From: Rhodococcus sp. ABRD24
GTDB taxonomy: Bacteria; Actinomycetota; Actinomycetes; Mycobacteriales; Mycobacteriaceae
Length of the DNA stretch: 64,000 nucleotides
Assembly: GCF_004328705.1 (NCBI RefSeq)
Contig: NZ_CP035319.1
Coordinates: 2,294,001 to 2,358,000, forward strand
Reading direction: 5' to 3'
The position numbers and the translations under genes were made by a program. Below are positions 19,967 through 28,575 of this stretch, piece by piece; the stretch's first letter is position 1; the number at the start of each line of letters is the position of its first letter. Below the pieces are notes generated by a model. The model worked only from the letters and a program-made list of their open reading frames with translations, made no database searches and had not been told where the DNA came from.

Positions 19967-21577
19967 ATGCGCCGAAATGCTGGGCTGACGACCGGATCGG
20001 GGGCGGGCCTGGTCCTGCTCGTCCTCGCGGCCGGGCAGTTCCTGATGACGCTCGACAGTTCGGTGATGAACGTGTCGATGGCCGCAGTCGCGTCCGATCT
20101 CGGCACCACCATCACCGGAATCCAGACCGCAATCACGCTGTACACCCTGGTCATGGCGACACTGATGATCACGGGCGGCAAGATCGGCAGCATCCTCGGC
20201 CGCCGCCGCGCGTTCGCCATCGGACTCGTCGTCTACGGCGCGGGATCGTTCACCACCGCGCTGGCACCGAATCTTCCAGTGCTGTTGGTCGGCTGGTCCC
20301 TGCTCGAGGGGATCGGAGCCGCGCTCATCATGCCCGCAATCGTCGCTCTGGTCGCGTCGAACTTTGCGGCGGAGCGACGGCCCGGCGCCTACGGGCTGAT
20401 CGCCGCGGCCGGAGCGGTTGCAGTGGCGGCTGGACCGCTCATCGGCGGCGCCGTGACGACATTCGCCTCGTGGCGTTATGTTTTCGCAGGCGAGGTTGTA
20501 CTGGTCGTACTGATCCTCCCGGTATTGCGCCGGATCGAGGACGTCCCGGCGTCGAGGGTCCGGCTCGACCTTGTCGGCTCGGTACTGTCGGTCGTCGGCT
20601 TGGGCCTGGCGGTCTTCGCCGTGCTCCGATCCGGCGAATGGGGCTGGCTGCGCGGCCGGCCGGGTAGTCCGGAGATCCTCGGCCTCTCACCCGTCTTCTG
20701 GTTGATCCTCACCGGGCTCCTGGTGGTGTACGTGTTCATACAGTGGGAGTCGCATGTGGCCCGCACTGGCCGGGAACCGCTGCTCGACACGAGCCTGCTC
20801 GCCAACCGCCAGCTGTCCGGCGGCCTGGCGATGTTCTTTGCCCAGTTCATCGTTCAGGCGGGCGTCTTCTTCGCAGTACCGTTGTTCCTGTCCGTCGTAC
20901 TCGAACTCAGCGCTCTGCAGACGGGTATCCGACTGTTCCCGCTGTCGCTGGCGCTTCTGTTGGCCGCGATCGGCATCCCGCGGCTTCGACCGCACGCCTC
21001 GCCGCGCCGTGTCGTCCGGCTCGGGCTCGCGTCGATGATCGTCGGCATCGTCATCCTCGCGGGCGGCATGAGTCCGGGCGCCGACGCCGAAGTTGTGGCA
21101 ATTCCGATGGTGTTGATGGGGCTCGGTCTGGGTGCGCTGGCATCCCAGCTCGGCGCGGTCACCGTCTCGGCGGTGCCCGATTCGCGCAGCGCCGAGGTGG
21201 GCGGACTGCAGAACACCGCGACCAACCTCGGCGCTTCCCTCGGCACCGCCCTCATCGGCTCGGTGCTGATCGCGACCCTGAGCGCATCGGTGATCGCCGG
21301 GATCGAGAACGACCCCCGGGTGCCCGACTCGGTTCGCAGCCAAGCCACCACCGAACTCACCGGTGGTGTGCCATTCCTCAGCGATACCCAGCTGCGTACG
21401 GCACTCGACGGGGCCTCGGTGGATCCCACCGTCGCAGATGCCGTGGTCGAGGCCAATTCCGATGCGCGCCTCGAGGCGCTACAGGGCGCTTTCTCGGTGG
21501 CTGCCCTGCTGGCCGTCTCGGCGCTGTTCTTCACCGGGAGGTTGCCCCGCCGAGCCCCCGGCGACCCGGAAACCTGA
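19967..21577 (+). CDS. MFS drug exporter, DHA2 (14-TM) family
   Basis: A 536-aa membrane protein. Motif LDSSVMNVSMAAVASDLG in helix 1 and GGKIGSILGRRRAFAIGL (motif A) in the loop between helices 2 and 3 are characteristic of EmrB/QacA-type proton antiporters. About 14 hydrophobic segments fit the length. A soluble extracellular loop lies near residues 440-490. It probably exports hydrophobic drugs or metabolites; the substrate is not predictable. Confidence 0.9.
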   Translation: MRRNAGLTTGSGAGLVLLVLAAGQFLMTLDSSVMNVSMAAVASDLGTTITGIQTAITLYTLVMATLMITGGKIGSILGRRRAFAIGLVVYGAGSFTTALAPNLPVLLVGWSLLEGIGAALIMPAIVALVASNFAAERRPGAYGLIAAAGAVAVAAGPLIGGAVTTFASWRYVFAGEVVLVVLILPVLRRIEDVPASRVRLDLVGSVLSVVGLGLAVFAVLRSGEWGWLRGRPGSPEILGLSPVFWLILTGLLVVYVFIQWESHVARTGREPLLDTSLLANRQLSGGLAMFFAQFIVQAGVFFAVPLFLSVVLELSALQTGIRLFPLSLALLLAAIGIPRLRPHASPRRVVRLGLASMIVGIVILAGGMSPGADAEVVAIPMVLMGLGLGALASQLGAVTVSAVPDSRSAEVGGLQNTATNLGASLGTALIGSVLIATLSASVIAGIENDPRVPDSVRSQATTELTGGVPFLSDTQLRTALDGASVDPTVADAVVEANSDARLEALQGAFSVAALLAVSALFFTGRLPRRAPGDPET

Positions 21578-21618
21578 ACCGGCGATCGGCGTCACCTACA
21601 CGAAAATCCCGCCGGCCG

Positions 21619-23172
21619 TCACTCCGGCCGCATCGAACCCGTCTCGCTGAACCGCTGGTGGAACGACAGCGCCTCACCCAGCAAGTGCGGTGTGTGGCCC
21701 GCTGACGGGAATGCCTCCGCCCGGTCGACATAGTCGAGCAACATCGCCCGATAGTCGGGGTGCGCGCACTTGTCGATCACGACGCGGGAGCGCTTGCGCG
21801 GCGACAGGCCGCGCAGGTCGGCCAGGCCCTGCTCGGTGACGAGCACCTGGACATCGTGCTCGGTGTGGTCGACGTGCGGGACCATCGGCACGATCGAGGA
21901 GATCGCGCCGCCCTTCGCGGTGGACGGGCTCAGGAACATCGACAGGTAACCGTTACGGGCGAAATCACCCGAGCCGCCGATACCATTCATGATCTTGGTG
22001 CCCATGACGTGCGTGGAATTCACGTTGCCGTAGATGTCGGCCTCGAGCATGCCGTTCATCGCGATGACGCCCAGGCGGCGGACGATCTCCGGGTGGTTGC
22101 TGATCTCCTGTGGGCGCAACACGATGTGCTTGCGGTAGAAGTCGATGTTCGACACCAGTTCGTCGATACCGGCATCCGACAGTGCGAGCGACGTGGCCGA
22201 CGCGTACCGCACGGTGCCGTGCTTGATGAGGTGCAGCATTCCGTCCTGGATCACCTCGGAGAAGCAGGTCAGGCCCTTGTGTGGACCGGCGTCCAAGCCC
22301 TGCAACACGGCATTGGCGACGTTGCCGATGCCGGACTGCAGCGGCAGCAGACCGTCGGCGGGCAGCCGTCCCTTGGACACCTCGTACTCGAAGAAGTCCA
22401 GCACGTGCGCCGCGATGGCCTGGCTCACGGCGTCCGGCGCAGTGAGCGGGCTCGCTGCGTCGCGGGCGTTCGTCTCGACGACAGCAACCACCTTCTGCGG
22501 GTCCACCTTCATGGTGGGCTGGCCGATGCGGTCCTCGACGGACGTCAGCTGGATCGGCTTGCGGAACGGCGGCAGCGCGGTGCCGTAGTAAACGTCGTGG
22601 ATACCGGTCATCGCGTCGGGCACCCACGAGTTGACTTCGAGGATGATCTTGTCGGCGACGTCGAGCCAGGTCTTGTTGTTGCCGATGGAGGTGGACGGGA
22701 TCAGCTCACCGGACTCGGTGATACCGGCGATCTCGACTACCGCGACGTCGACGTTGCCGTAGTAGCCCTCCCACACCTGCTGCGCGACGTGCGAGAGGTG
22801 GATGTCGACGTAGTCCATCCGTCCGTTGTTGATGTTGCGGCGCGCGGTGGGCTCGGACTGGTACGGCATGCGCAGCGAGATGCCGTCGACCTCGGCGAGC
22901 AGCTTCTCGGTGCTCGCCGACACGGACGCCCCGGTGAGCAGGTTGATGGTGAAGTTCGATCCGGCGCCGCGGACCGCATGGATCCGTTCCGCCAGCGCGG
23001 GAATGATCGCCTTGGGCGTGCCGGCGCTGGCGAAACCGCTGATCGCGACCGTGTCGTGGGGGTGGATGAACTCGACGGCCGCCTGCGCGGATGTCACTTT
23101 GCTCCGGAACACCGAACTCTGGATCCGGGTCGGGTTCGACTGGGATCCGGCTTCGTCCACGCACAGGGTCAC
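21619..23172 (-). CDS. Acetyl-CoA hydrolase/transferase (succinyl-CoA:acetate CoA-transferase type)
   Basis: A 517-aa class I CoA-transferase that exchanges CoA between acetate or propionate and succinyl-CoA. Family blocks are FRSKVTSAQAAVEFI, DTVAISGFASAGTPKAI, the catalytic-glutamate region CFSEVIQDGMLHLI, NVNSTHVMGTKIMNGIGGSGDFARNG and VDHTEHDVQVLVTEQGLADLRG. The GTG at 23172 is chosen; an earlier in-frame start would add 36 residues of unrelated character. Convergent with the MFS exporter; no operon partner. Confidence 0.88.
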   Translation of the reverse strand: MTLCVDEAGSQSNPTRIQSSVFRSKVTSAQAAVEFIHPHDTVAISGFASAGTPKAIIPALAERIHAVRGAGSNFTINLLTGASVSASTEKLLAEVDGISLRMPYQSEPTARRNINNGRMDYVDIHLSHVAQQVWEGYYGNVDVAVVEIAGITESGELIPSTSIGNNKTWLDVADKIILEVNSWVPDAMTGIHDVYYGTALPPFRKPIQLTSVEDRIGQPTMKVDPQKVVAVVETNARDAASPLTAPDAVSQAIAAHVLDFFEYEVSKGRLPADGLLPLQSGIGNVANAVLQGLDAGPHKGLTCFSEVIQDGMLHLIKHGTVRYASATSLALSDAGIDELVSNIDFYRKHIVLRPQEISNHPEIVRRLGVIAMNGMLEADIYGNVNSTHVMGTKIMNGIGGSGDFARNGYLSMFLSPSTAKGGAISSIVPMVPHVDHTEHDVQVLVTEQGLADLRGLSPRKRSRVVIDKCAHPDYRAMLLDYVDRAEAFPSAGHTPHLLGEALSFHQRFSETGSMRPE

Positions 23173-23391
23173 AGTGAGAAGGCTAACTCTCGACCTGCCG
23201 GCGAAATGGCGCCGACAAACAGACGAAATGCCTCTGACATGCGGGTTTCGTTCCATGGCAGCCTTTCGGATCGGCGACACGTCCGGAATGTGCGACGAGC
23301 GCGCGGATCACCGCGACGAGCTGCATCCTCCAGCTGACCGACTATCGAGTTGTTCCGCCCATCGGCATGTCCGGCATTTCCGCGCCGACGC

Positions 23392-23994
23392 TCAAACTGC
23401 CCGCCCGACCGTGATTGCGTCGATGAACTGGTCGCAGATGGCGCGCATGCGCGTCGGAGTCATGTGCGCAGACCCGGTCAGAACCTGAATGGCCAGGCCG
23501 TCGAGCAAACCCAGCAACATGTCAGTGGCCACCCCCGGGTCTTCAGCGCGCAGGACGCCCTGGTCGATACCGGCCTCCACGGTGTCGTACACCACAGCGC
23601 GCCACTCGCCGTAGACGTTGTCGTTGAGCTTCTGCAATTCCGCGTCGCCGAGCGCAGATGCCCACAGTTCGACCCAGACTCGCCATGCGGTCACCGTTTC
23701 CGGACCGGCAGGCAGATACGACTCGACGAGGCGATGCAGCCGGACCAACGGGCCGTCACTCTTCTCCATGATCCACGCACGCCGGTCCAGTGAGTTCTCG
23801 AAATTGAACTGGAATGCGGCGTGCAGCAACGCATCCTTCGAGTCGAAGTAGTAGTGCACGGTCCCGTTGCTCACGCCGGCGCGTCGGGATACATCGGAGA
23901 TGCGGACATCCCGGAAGCCGAGCTCGGCGATGGCCTCGCAAGTCGCCTGCAGAATCTGTTCTCGGCGTTCGGCTTCAACGCTGGGTCGTGGCAT
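23392..23994 (-). CDS. TetR-family regulator (last gene of the catabolic cluster)
   Basis: A 200-aa regulator. The helix-turn-helix (about residues 11-55) reads ILQATCEAIAELGFRDVRISDVSRRAGVSNGTVHYYFDSKDALL. The C-terminal ligand domain contains YLPAGPETVTAWRVWVELWASA, a BetI-like pattern. It lies 31 bp after the DMT transporter on the same strand, so it probably controls the 24-37 kb cluster (inference). Confidence 0.88.
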   Translation of the reverse strand: MPRPSVEAERREQILQATCEAIAELGFRDVRISDVSRRAGVSNGTVHYYFDSKDALLHAAFQFNFENSLDRRAWIMEKSDGPLVRLHRLVESYLPAGPETVTAWRVWVELWASALGDAELQKLNDNVYGEWRAVVYDTVEAGIDQGVLRAEDPGVATDMLLGLLDGLAIQVLTGSAHMTPTRMRAICDQFIDAITVGRAV

Positions 23995-24025
23995 TGAGTG
24001 GACAACTCCTCGAGTGTGACGTGTT

Positions 24026-24988
24026 CTAGTTCGAAACCGTAACTGAACGTTCGCTTGTGTCTGTGGAACCTCGCGCTCTCCGCCATCTCGTTGCCCACGG
24101 CAATAGCGAGCAAGCCAGGAGAATCGTGGTTACCCCTGCCCATTGGAGGCCGCCCAGCCTTTCCGAGAGCACGATAGCCGCGACGACCACCCCGACGATC
24201 GGTTCGAGCAATCCGAGCAGGCTCATCGAGACCGAACCCAGGTGCCGGACCGCATAGAAGGCGCCGCCGACTCCGATCGGGATGAGAAACACTGCTTGCA
24301 GAATGACGGTGCGCCATCCCCCAGACGACAGTGCGAAGTCCTGATGTGTCGCGAGAGCGACAATGCCGACGGCGAGGGTCGACCCCGCCGTGACCAGGCC
24401 CGTGGCGGCAATCGCACCAACCTGTCGAACCCACGGCTCGCCGAGAACCAGGTACACCGCGTACCCAGCGGCGCTCAACACCGCCATACCGGCGCCGACC
24501 GCCGTTATCGAAGACGAGCCTGAGCCGGAAACCAGACCGATCCCGCCCATCATCAGGGCACACACCATCAGCACGGGGAGCCCGGCTCGCTGTCCCCTGG
24601 TCAGCATGACCAGCAGCAACACGAACACCGGATAGACGTGCACGAGCACAAGGGCGATCTGCGCTCCCGTTGACTGCACTGCGGCGAAGTACGCGAGGAT
24701 CTGTAGCCCGAAGATCGGTCCGCACAGGAACGTCAGACCCAGCGACGCCCTGAGGGGCAGCCGCCGGAGACGCCCGGTGGCTGCGGCAAAGGCGAGTATG
24801 AGCGCGCCACCGAGCAGCCCGCGAAGAGTCACCAACACGGAGGGCGAGACACCCTCCGTGTAGGCAAGGGCTGCCACGGTCGGTGTCAGACCGTACGCGA
24901 TCGCGGACGCTATCCCGCCGACCCAGGCACCGGCAACGCGCCGATCCTCGACGTGCACCGCCGATCCGGTGCCCGGGCGCCGAGTCAC
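24026..24988 (-). CDS. DMT-family (EamA) transporter
   Basis: A 320-aa membrane protein with ten hydrophobic segments in two EamA repeats (about residues 20-155 and 165-300). The second repeat includes SVSMSLLGLLEPIVGVVVAAIVLSERL, the classic EamA block. The GTG at 24988 overlaps the acyl-CoA dehydrogenase stop (GTGA); the longer upstream reading is mostly the dehydrogenase gene in another frame. It may export a metabolite of the pathway. Confidence 0.85.
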   Translation of the reverse strand: MTRRPGTGSAVHVEDRRVAGAWVGGIASAIAYGLTPTVAALAYTEGVSPSVLVTLRGLLGGALILAFAAATGRLRRLPLRASLGLTFLCGPIFGLQILAYFAAVQSTGAQIALVLVHVYPVFVLLLVMLTRGQRAGLPVLMVCALMMGGIGLVSGSGSSSITAVGAGMAVLSAAGYAVYLVLGEPWVRQVGAIAATGLVTAGSTLAVGIVALATHQDFALSSGGWRTVILQAVFLIPIGVGGAFYAVRHLGSVSMSLLGLLEPIVGVVVAAIVLSERLGGLQWAGVTTILLACSLLPWATRWRRARGSTDTSERSVTVSN

Positions 24989-26145
24989 CCCAGATTCCGG
25001 GAGATGACGAGCCGCATGATGTCGGAGGTACCTTCCTCGATCTCCTCGAGTTTGACGTCCCGCATCCACTGCTCGACGGGGTACTCGCGGGAGTAGCCCC
25101 AGCCACCAAGGGTCTGCACGGCCGCCCACGTCACGAACATGGCGGTCTCGGACGCTGTCAGCTTCGCCATGGCTGCGAGTCCTGTGGCATCCCCTCCGGC
25201 ATCGATGACCCGCGCAGTGTTGAGGACCATCAGCCGAGCTGTCTCGATCCGGGTGGCCATGTCGGCCAGACGGAAAGCGACGGCCTGGTGCTCGATGATC
25301 GGCTTGCCGAACTGCTTTCGGGTTCGCGCGTAGTCCAGCGCGTATTCATAGGCCGCACGGGAGGCGCCGACCGCCGCCGCCCCGAGCACCGTGCGGGAGA
25401 TGTCGAACGTCTTCATCAGCCCGTAGAAGCCCTGGCCCTCGTCGCCAAGTCGGTTCTCGTCCGGGACGAAGACATCGTCGAAGAACAGCTCGCGGCAGAC
25501 GATCGCGCGCTGCCCCATCTTCTTCATCGGTTCGCCCCACGAGAATCCGGGAGCATCCTTCTTCAGCAAGAAGGCAGAAACACCCTTGGAGCGCTCGTTG
25601 CGATCGGTCTTGGCAAACACGACGTACTGCTCGGCGGCGCCGGCGTTGGAGATCCACGCCTTCTGTCCATTGATCCTGTAGCCGCCATCGACCTTGGTGG
25701 CGGTGGTGATGATCGAGGCAGCATCGGAACCGGAGCCGGGCTCGGTGGTGGCGAGGGCAGTCATCACCGGGTTGTCGCCGGTGAGCGGACGCAGCCACTT
25801 CTCCTTCTGCTCGAGTGTTCCCAATGCCATCAGAGGATCCGAGAAGAAGCCGTTGGAACACACCAGGTTTCCGATGCCCGGATCGCCCCAGCACAGTTCT
25901 TCCTGGACCAGACACTGGGTGAAGACGTCGGAGAACCCGCCGCCGCCGAACTCTTCGTCGATCATGAAGTCGGTGATGCCGACCTTGGCGGCCTTCTGAA
26001 AAATGTCGACCGGCGTGACGACATCGGCCTCGTCGACCTCGCGTCCGCGCGGACGGATCTCCTTCTCCGCGAAGTCGCGGCACAGCTTGACGATCTCCTG
26101 CTGTTCGGTGGTGAGGGGCCAAGGGTCGAACTGCGTGGTGGCCAT
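24985..26145 (-). CDS. Acyl-CoA dehydrogenase
   Basis: A 386-aa FAD flavoenzyme introducing an alpha-beta double bond into an acyl-CoA. It has MTALATTEPGSGSDAAS (flavin/substrate site), GYRINGQKAWISNA, RTRKQFGKPIIEHQAVAFRLADM, QTLGGWGYSREYPVEQWMRDVK and the catalytic glutamate E371 in EEIEEGTSDI. It starts 70 bp after the hydroxyacid dehydrogenase stop, with a candidate operator in between, so it may have its own promoter. Coupled to the DMT transporter. Confidence 0.93.
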   Translation of the reverse strand: MATTQFDPWPLTTEQQEIVKLCRDFAEKEIRPRGREVDEADVVTPVDIFQKAAKVGITDFMIDEEFGGGGFSDVFTQCLVQEELCWGDPGIGNLVCSNGFFSDPLMALGTLEQKEKWLRPLTGDNPVMTALATTEPGSGSDAASIITTATKVDGGYRINGQKAWISNAGAAEQYVVFAKTDRNERSKGVSAFLLKKDAPGFSWGEPMKKMGQRAIVCRELFFDDVFVPDENRLGDEGQGFYGLMKTFDISRTVLGAAAVGASRAAYEYALDYARTRKQFGKPIIEHQAVAFRLADMATRIETARLMVLNTARVIDAGGDATGLAAMAKLTASETAMFVTWAAVQTLGGWGYSREYPVEQWMRDVKLEEIEEGTSDIMRLVISRNLG

Positions 26146-26170
26146 GATGAGCCTTTCCTGGTTGGCTAGT

Positions 26171-26184
26171 CAGTTAATTTACTG
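26171..26184. promoter_or_regulatory. Candidate regulator site before the acyl-CoA dehydrogenase gene
   Basis: CAGTTAATTTACTG, arms CAGT/ACTG around an AT-rich centre, in the only sizeable gap (70 bp) within the lower half of the cluster. A related TAACTG-containing stretch occurs at 37026-37047, before the binding-protein gene. Possibly the operator of the cluster's TetR protein. Confidence 0.4.
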
Positions 26185-26215
26185 GCGAGGTGAATGGGGA
26201 AGTGAGGGAGATCGG

Positions 26216-27169
26216 TCAGGACGCTGCAGTCACCTCCCGGGTCAGCAGCCACTCAACGGCGTTCTCCGCCTGTATCCGCACGTAGTCACCGGCGCTCTCC
26301 GGCGACAGGTAAGCCGCGTGCGGGGTGACCAAGATCCGCGGATGCCCACAGATGCGTTGATCGGTGGGCGGCTCCACTGGCAGCACATCGAGGGCGGCCC
26401 CGCCGAGCTGCCCCCGATCGAGGCTCGCGAGCAGAGCATCGTGATCGACCACACCACCCCGAGCCACGTTGACCAGGAACGATCCCGGCCGCATCCGCGC
26501 CAGCGCGGCGGCGTCGATCAGCCGCTCCGTCTGCTTCGTGAGTGGGACGTGCACAGACACCACATCACTCGATTCCAGCAGCGCATCGAACTCGAGGCGC
26601 CGCACCGCGGTGGGCCACTGGCCGTCCGCCAGCACGGGATCGTATCCGACCACCTCGCCGAAGATTCCGTCACCGAGCGCGGCGAGTCGCTGCCCGATCC
26701 GGCCCATGCCGACCACACCCAGAGTGGATGCTGATGGCCGCAGCAGACGCTCGGCCGTGCCGTCCCAGCCGCCCGCGCGCACGTCCCGATCGAGGAACGG
26801 CAGACCGCGGATCAGCGAGAGTGCCATCGCCAGAGCATGGACCGCGACCTCCTCGGTGGCGGCTCCCGGCACGGTGGCAACGCTGATGCCGCGCTCGGCC
26901 GCGGCGGCGGTGTCGACCATGTCCACCCCGACGGACTGGGTGGCGATCAGGCGCAGCTTCGGCAACCCCTCGATGATCGCGCGGGTGATGTGCAGGTAGC
27001 CCACCAGCAGCACCTCGGCGTCTTGCGCCTCCCGCAGCACCGACGCCTCGTCGGCACCGTGCAGAACCCGAGTCTCGAATCCCGCGCGTTCCAACAGCTC
27101 CAGGCCGGGCGCGATATCGGTATCGACCACATCGGTGTAGATGGCCAGCGGCCGGCGGGGCGCGCTCAC
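26216..27169 (-). CDS. D-isomer 2-hydroxyacid dehydrogenase
   Basis: A 317-aa NAD(P)-dependent enzyme interconverting 2-hydroxy and 2-oxo acids. It has the Rossmann motif GVVGMGRIG (151-159) and the catalytic triad R237 (NVARGG), E266 (LPVEPP) and H284 (TPHAAY). The GTG at 27169 overlaps the aldehyde dehydrogenase stop. Glyoxylate/hydroxypyruvate reductase, phosphoglycerate dehydrogenase and D-lactate dehydrogenase share this fold, so the exact substrate is open. In context it may supply the 2-oxo acid for the neighbouring decarboxylase. Confidence 0.88.
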   Translation of the reverse strand: MSAPRRPLAIYTDVVDTDIAPGLELLERAGFETRVLHGADEASVLREAQDAEVLLVGYLHITRAIIEGLPKLRLIATQSVGVDMVDTAAAAERGISVATVPGAATEEVAVHALAMALSLIRGLPFLDRDVRAGGWDGTAERLLRPSASTLGVVGMGRIGQRLAALGDGIFGEVVGYDPVLADGQWPTAVRRLEFDALLESSDVVSVHVPLTKQTERLIDAAALARMRPGSFLVNVARGGVVDHDALLASLDRGQLGGAALDVLPVEPPTDQRICGHPRILVTPHAAYLSPESAGDYVRIQAENAVEWLLTREVTAAS

Positions 27170-28575
27170 AGCTGCACCGCCGTCAGCTCGGTGAACTCCT
27201 CGACGCCCACACTCCCGAGTTCGCGGCCCAGCCCCGATGCCTTCCAGCCGCCGAACGGCGCAACGGGATTGAACGCGGCACCGTTGACGTCGACCTGGCC
27301 GGTGTCCATTCGGCCGGCTACTGCGACGGCACGCTCGCGATCGGCCGACCACACCGCGCCGGCAAGACCGTATGCGCTGTCGTTGGCCGCGGCAATCGCG
27401 TCGTCGTCGCCATCGTGCGGAAGAACCACGAGGACGGGGCCGAAGATCTCCTCGTGGGCAATCGGATCCGCACGGTCGACGTCTGCGAGCACCGTCGGTC
27501 GCAGGTAGTGACCGCGCTCGGCAATCTGTTCGGTTCCGCCGGCCGCGATCCGGGCGCCACGGCGGACCGCACTCTCCACGGCATTAGCGATCGAACTGCG
27601 CTGCCGTGCCGAAATCACCGGCCCGAGTTGGGTATTCCGATCGACCGGATCGCCGACAATCATCGCGTCCGCGCGGGCAGCCGCGATCGCTACCGCTTCG
27701 GTGTAGCTCTCCCGAGGGACCAGCAGTCGGGTCCACGCGCTGCACGTCTGGCCGCTGTTGAACATCGCGGAATCCACGGTGCCGACAACCGAGGCGGCCA
27801 GGTCTGCGCCGTCGAGCACCACACTCGCCGACTTCCCGCCCAGCTCGAGGCAGGCGCGCTTGAGCTGTTCGCCGGCAACACGGCCAACCTGACGTCCCAC
27901 CGCGGTCGAACCGGTGAACGAGACCACATCGATTCCCGGGTGTGCCGCGAGGGCCGCGCCGACGACTGACCCCGGTCCGGGAACCAGATTGACGACGCCG
28001 GGCGGAAGGGCCGTCCCGAGTACCGCATCACAGAACAGGTATGTCGTCAGTGGGGTCAACTCGGCAGGTTTGATCACGGTGGTGCACCCGGCAGCCAGAG
28101 CCGCACCAACTTTCGCAGCAAGCTGGTAAAGCGGATAGTTCCACGGAGTGATCGCACCGACCACTCCTGCGGGACGCCGCAGCACCGTCGAGTTCCCGAT
28201 CACCCACTCGGCCGGCTGCTCGCGAGCAATGCGGGCGAAGGCTGCGATCAGCTCGATCGCCAGGTCGACGTGCGCATCTTCAGCCACCGTCACCGGCGCA
28301 CCGACCTCGGCAACGATGGCATCGACCAACTGGCTCCGGTCAGCGGACAGACGGACGCGCAGCGAGTCCAGGACGTCGGCACGCTCTGCGCCGGTGGTAC
28401 GGCCCCACTCGACACCGGCGGTGCGCGCAGCGCGCACCGCCCGGTCGACCTGCTCGACCCCTGCGGCGGCCGACTGGCCGATGACCTCTTCCGTCGCCGG
28501 GTTGTACACCGAGGTAACGTCGGCACATTCGTGCCACTTCCCGTCGATGAGGACCGTGTTACGCGTCCAGCTCAT
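27166..28575 (-). CDS. Aldehyde dehydrogenase (NAD(P)+)
   Basis: A 469-aa enzyme oxidising an aldehyde to a carboxylic acid. TPWNYP (N145), FTGSTAVGRQVG, ELGGKSA (general base E244) and GQTCSAWTRL (nucleophile C278) are intact. The start ATG at 28575 overlaps the preceding TAA by one base (TAATG), so an earlier in-frame reading is dropped. Placed directly after a 2-oxoacid decarboxylase-like gene, it is well suited to oxidise the aldehyde that enzyme releases. Confidence 0.93.
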   Translation of the reverse strand: MSWTRNTVLIDGKWHECADVTSVYNPATEEVIGQSAAAGVEQVDRAVRAARTAGVEWGRTTGAERADVLDSLRVRLSADRSQLVDAIVAEVGAPVTVAEDAHVDLAIELIAAFARIAREQPAEWVIGNSTVLRRPAGVVGAITPWNYPLYQLAAKVGAALAAGCTTVIKPAELTPLTTYLFCDAVLGTALPPGVVNLVPGPGSVVGAALAAHPGIDVVSFTGSTAVGRQVGRVAGEQLKRACLELGGKSASVVLDGADLAASVVGTVDSAMFNSGQTCSAWTRLLVPRESYTEAVAIAAARADAMIVGDPVDRNTQLGPVISARQRSSIANAVESAVRRGARIAAGGTEQIAERGHYLRPTVLADVDRADPIAHEEIFGPVLVVLPHDGDDDAIAAANDSAYGLAGAVWSADRERAVAVAGRMDTGQVDVNGAAFNPVAPFGGWKASGLGRELGSVGVEEFTELTAVQL

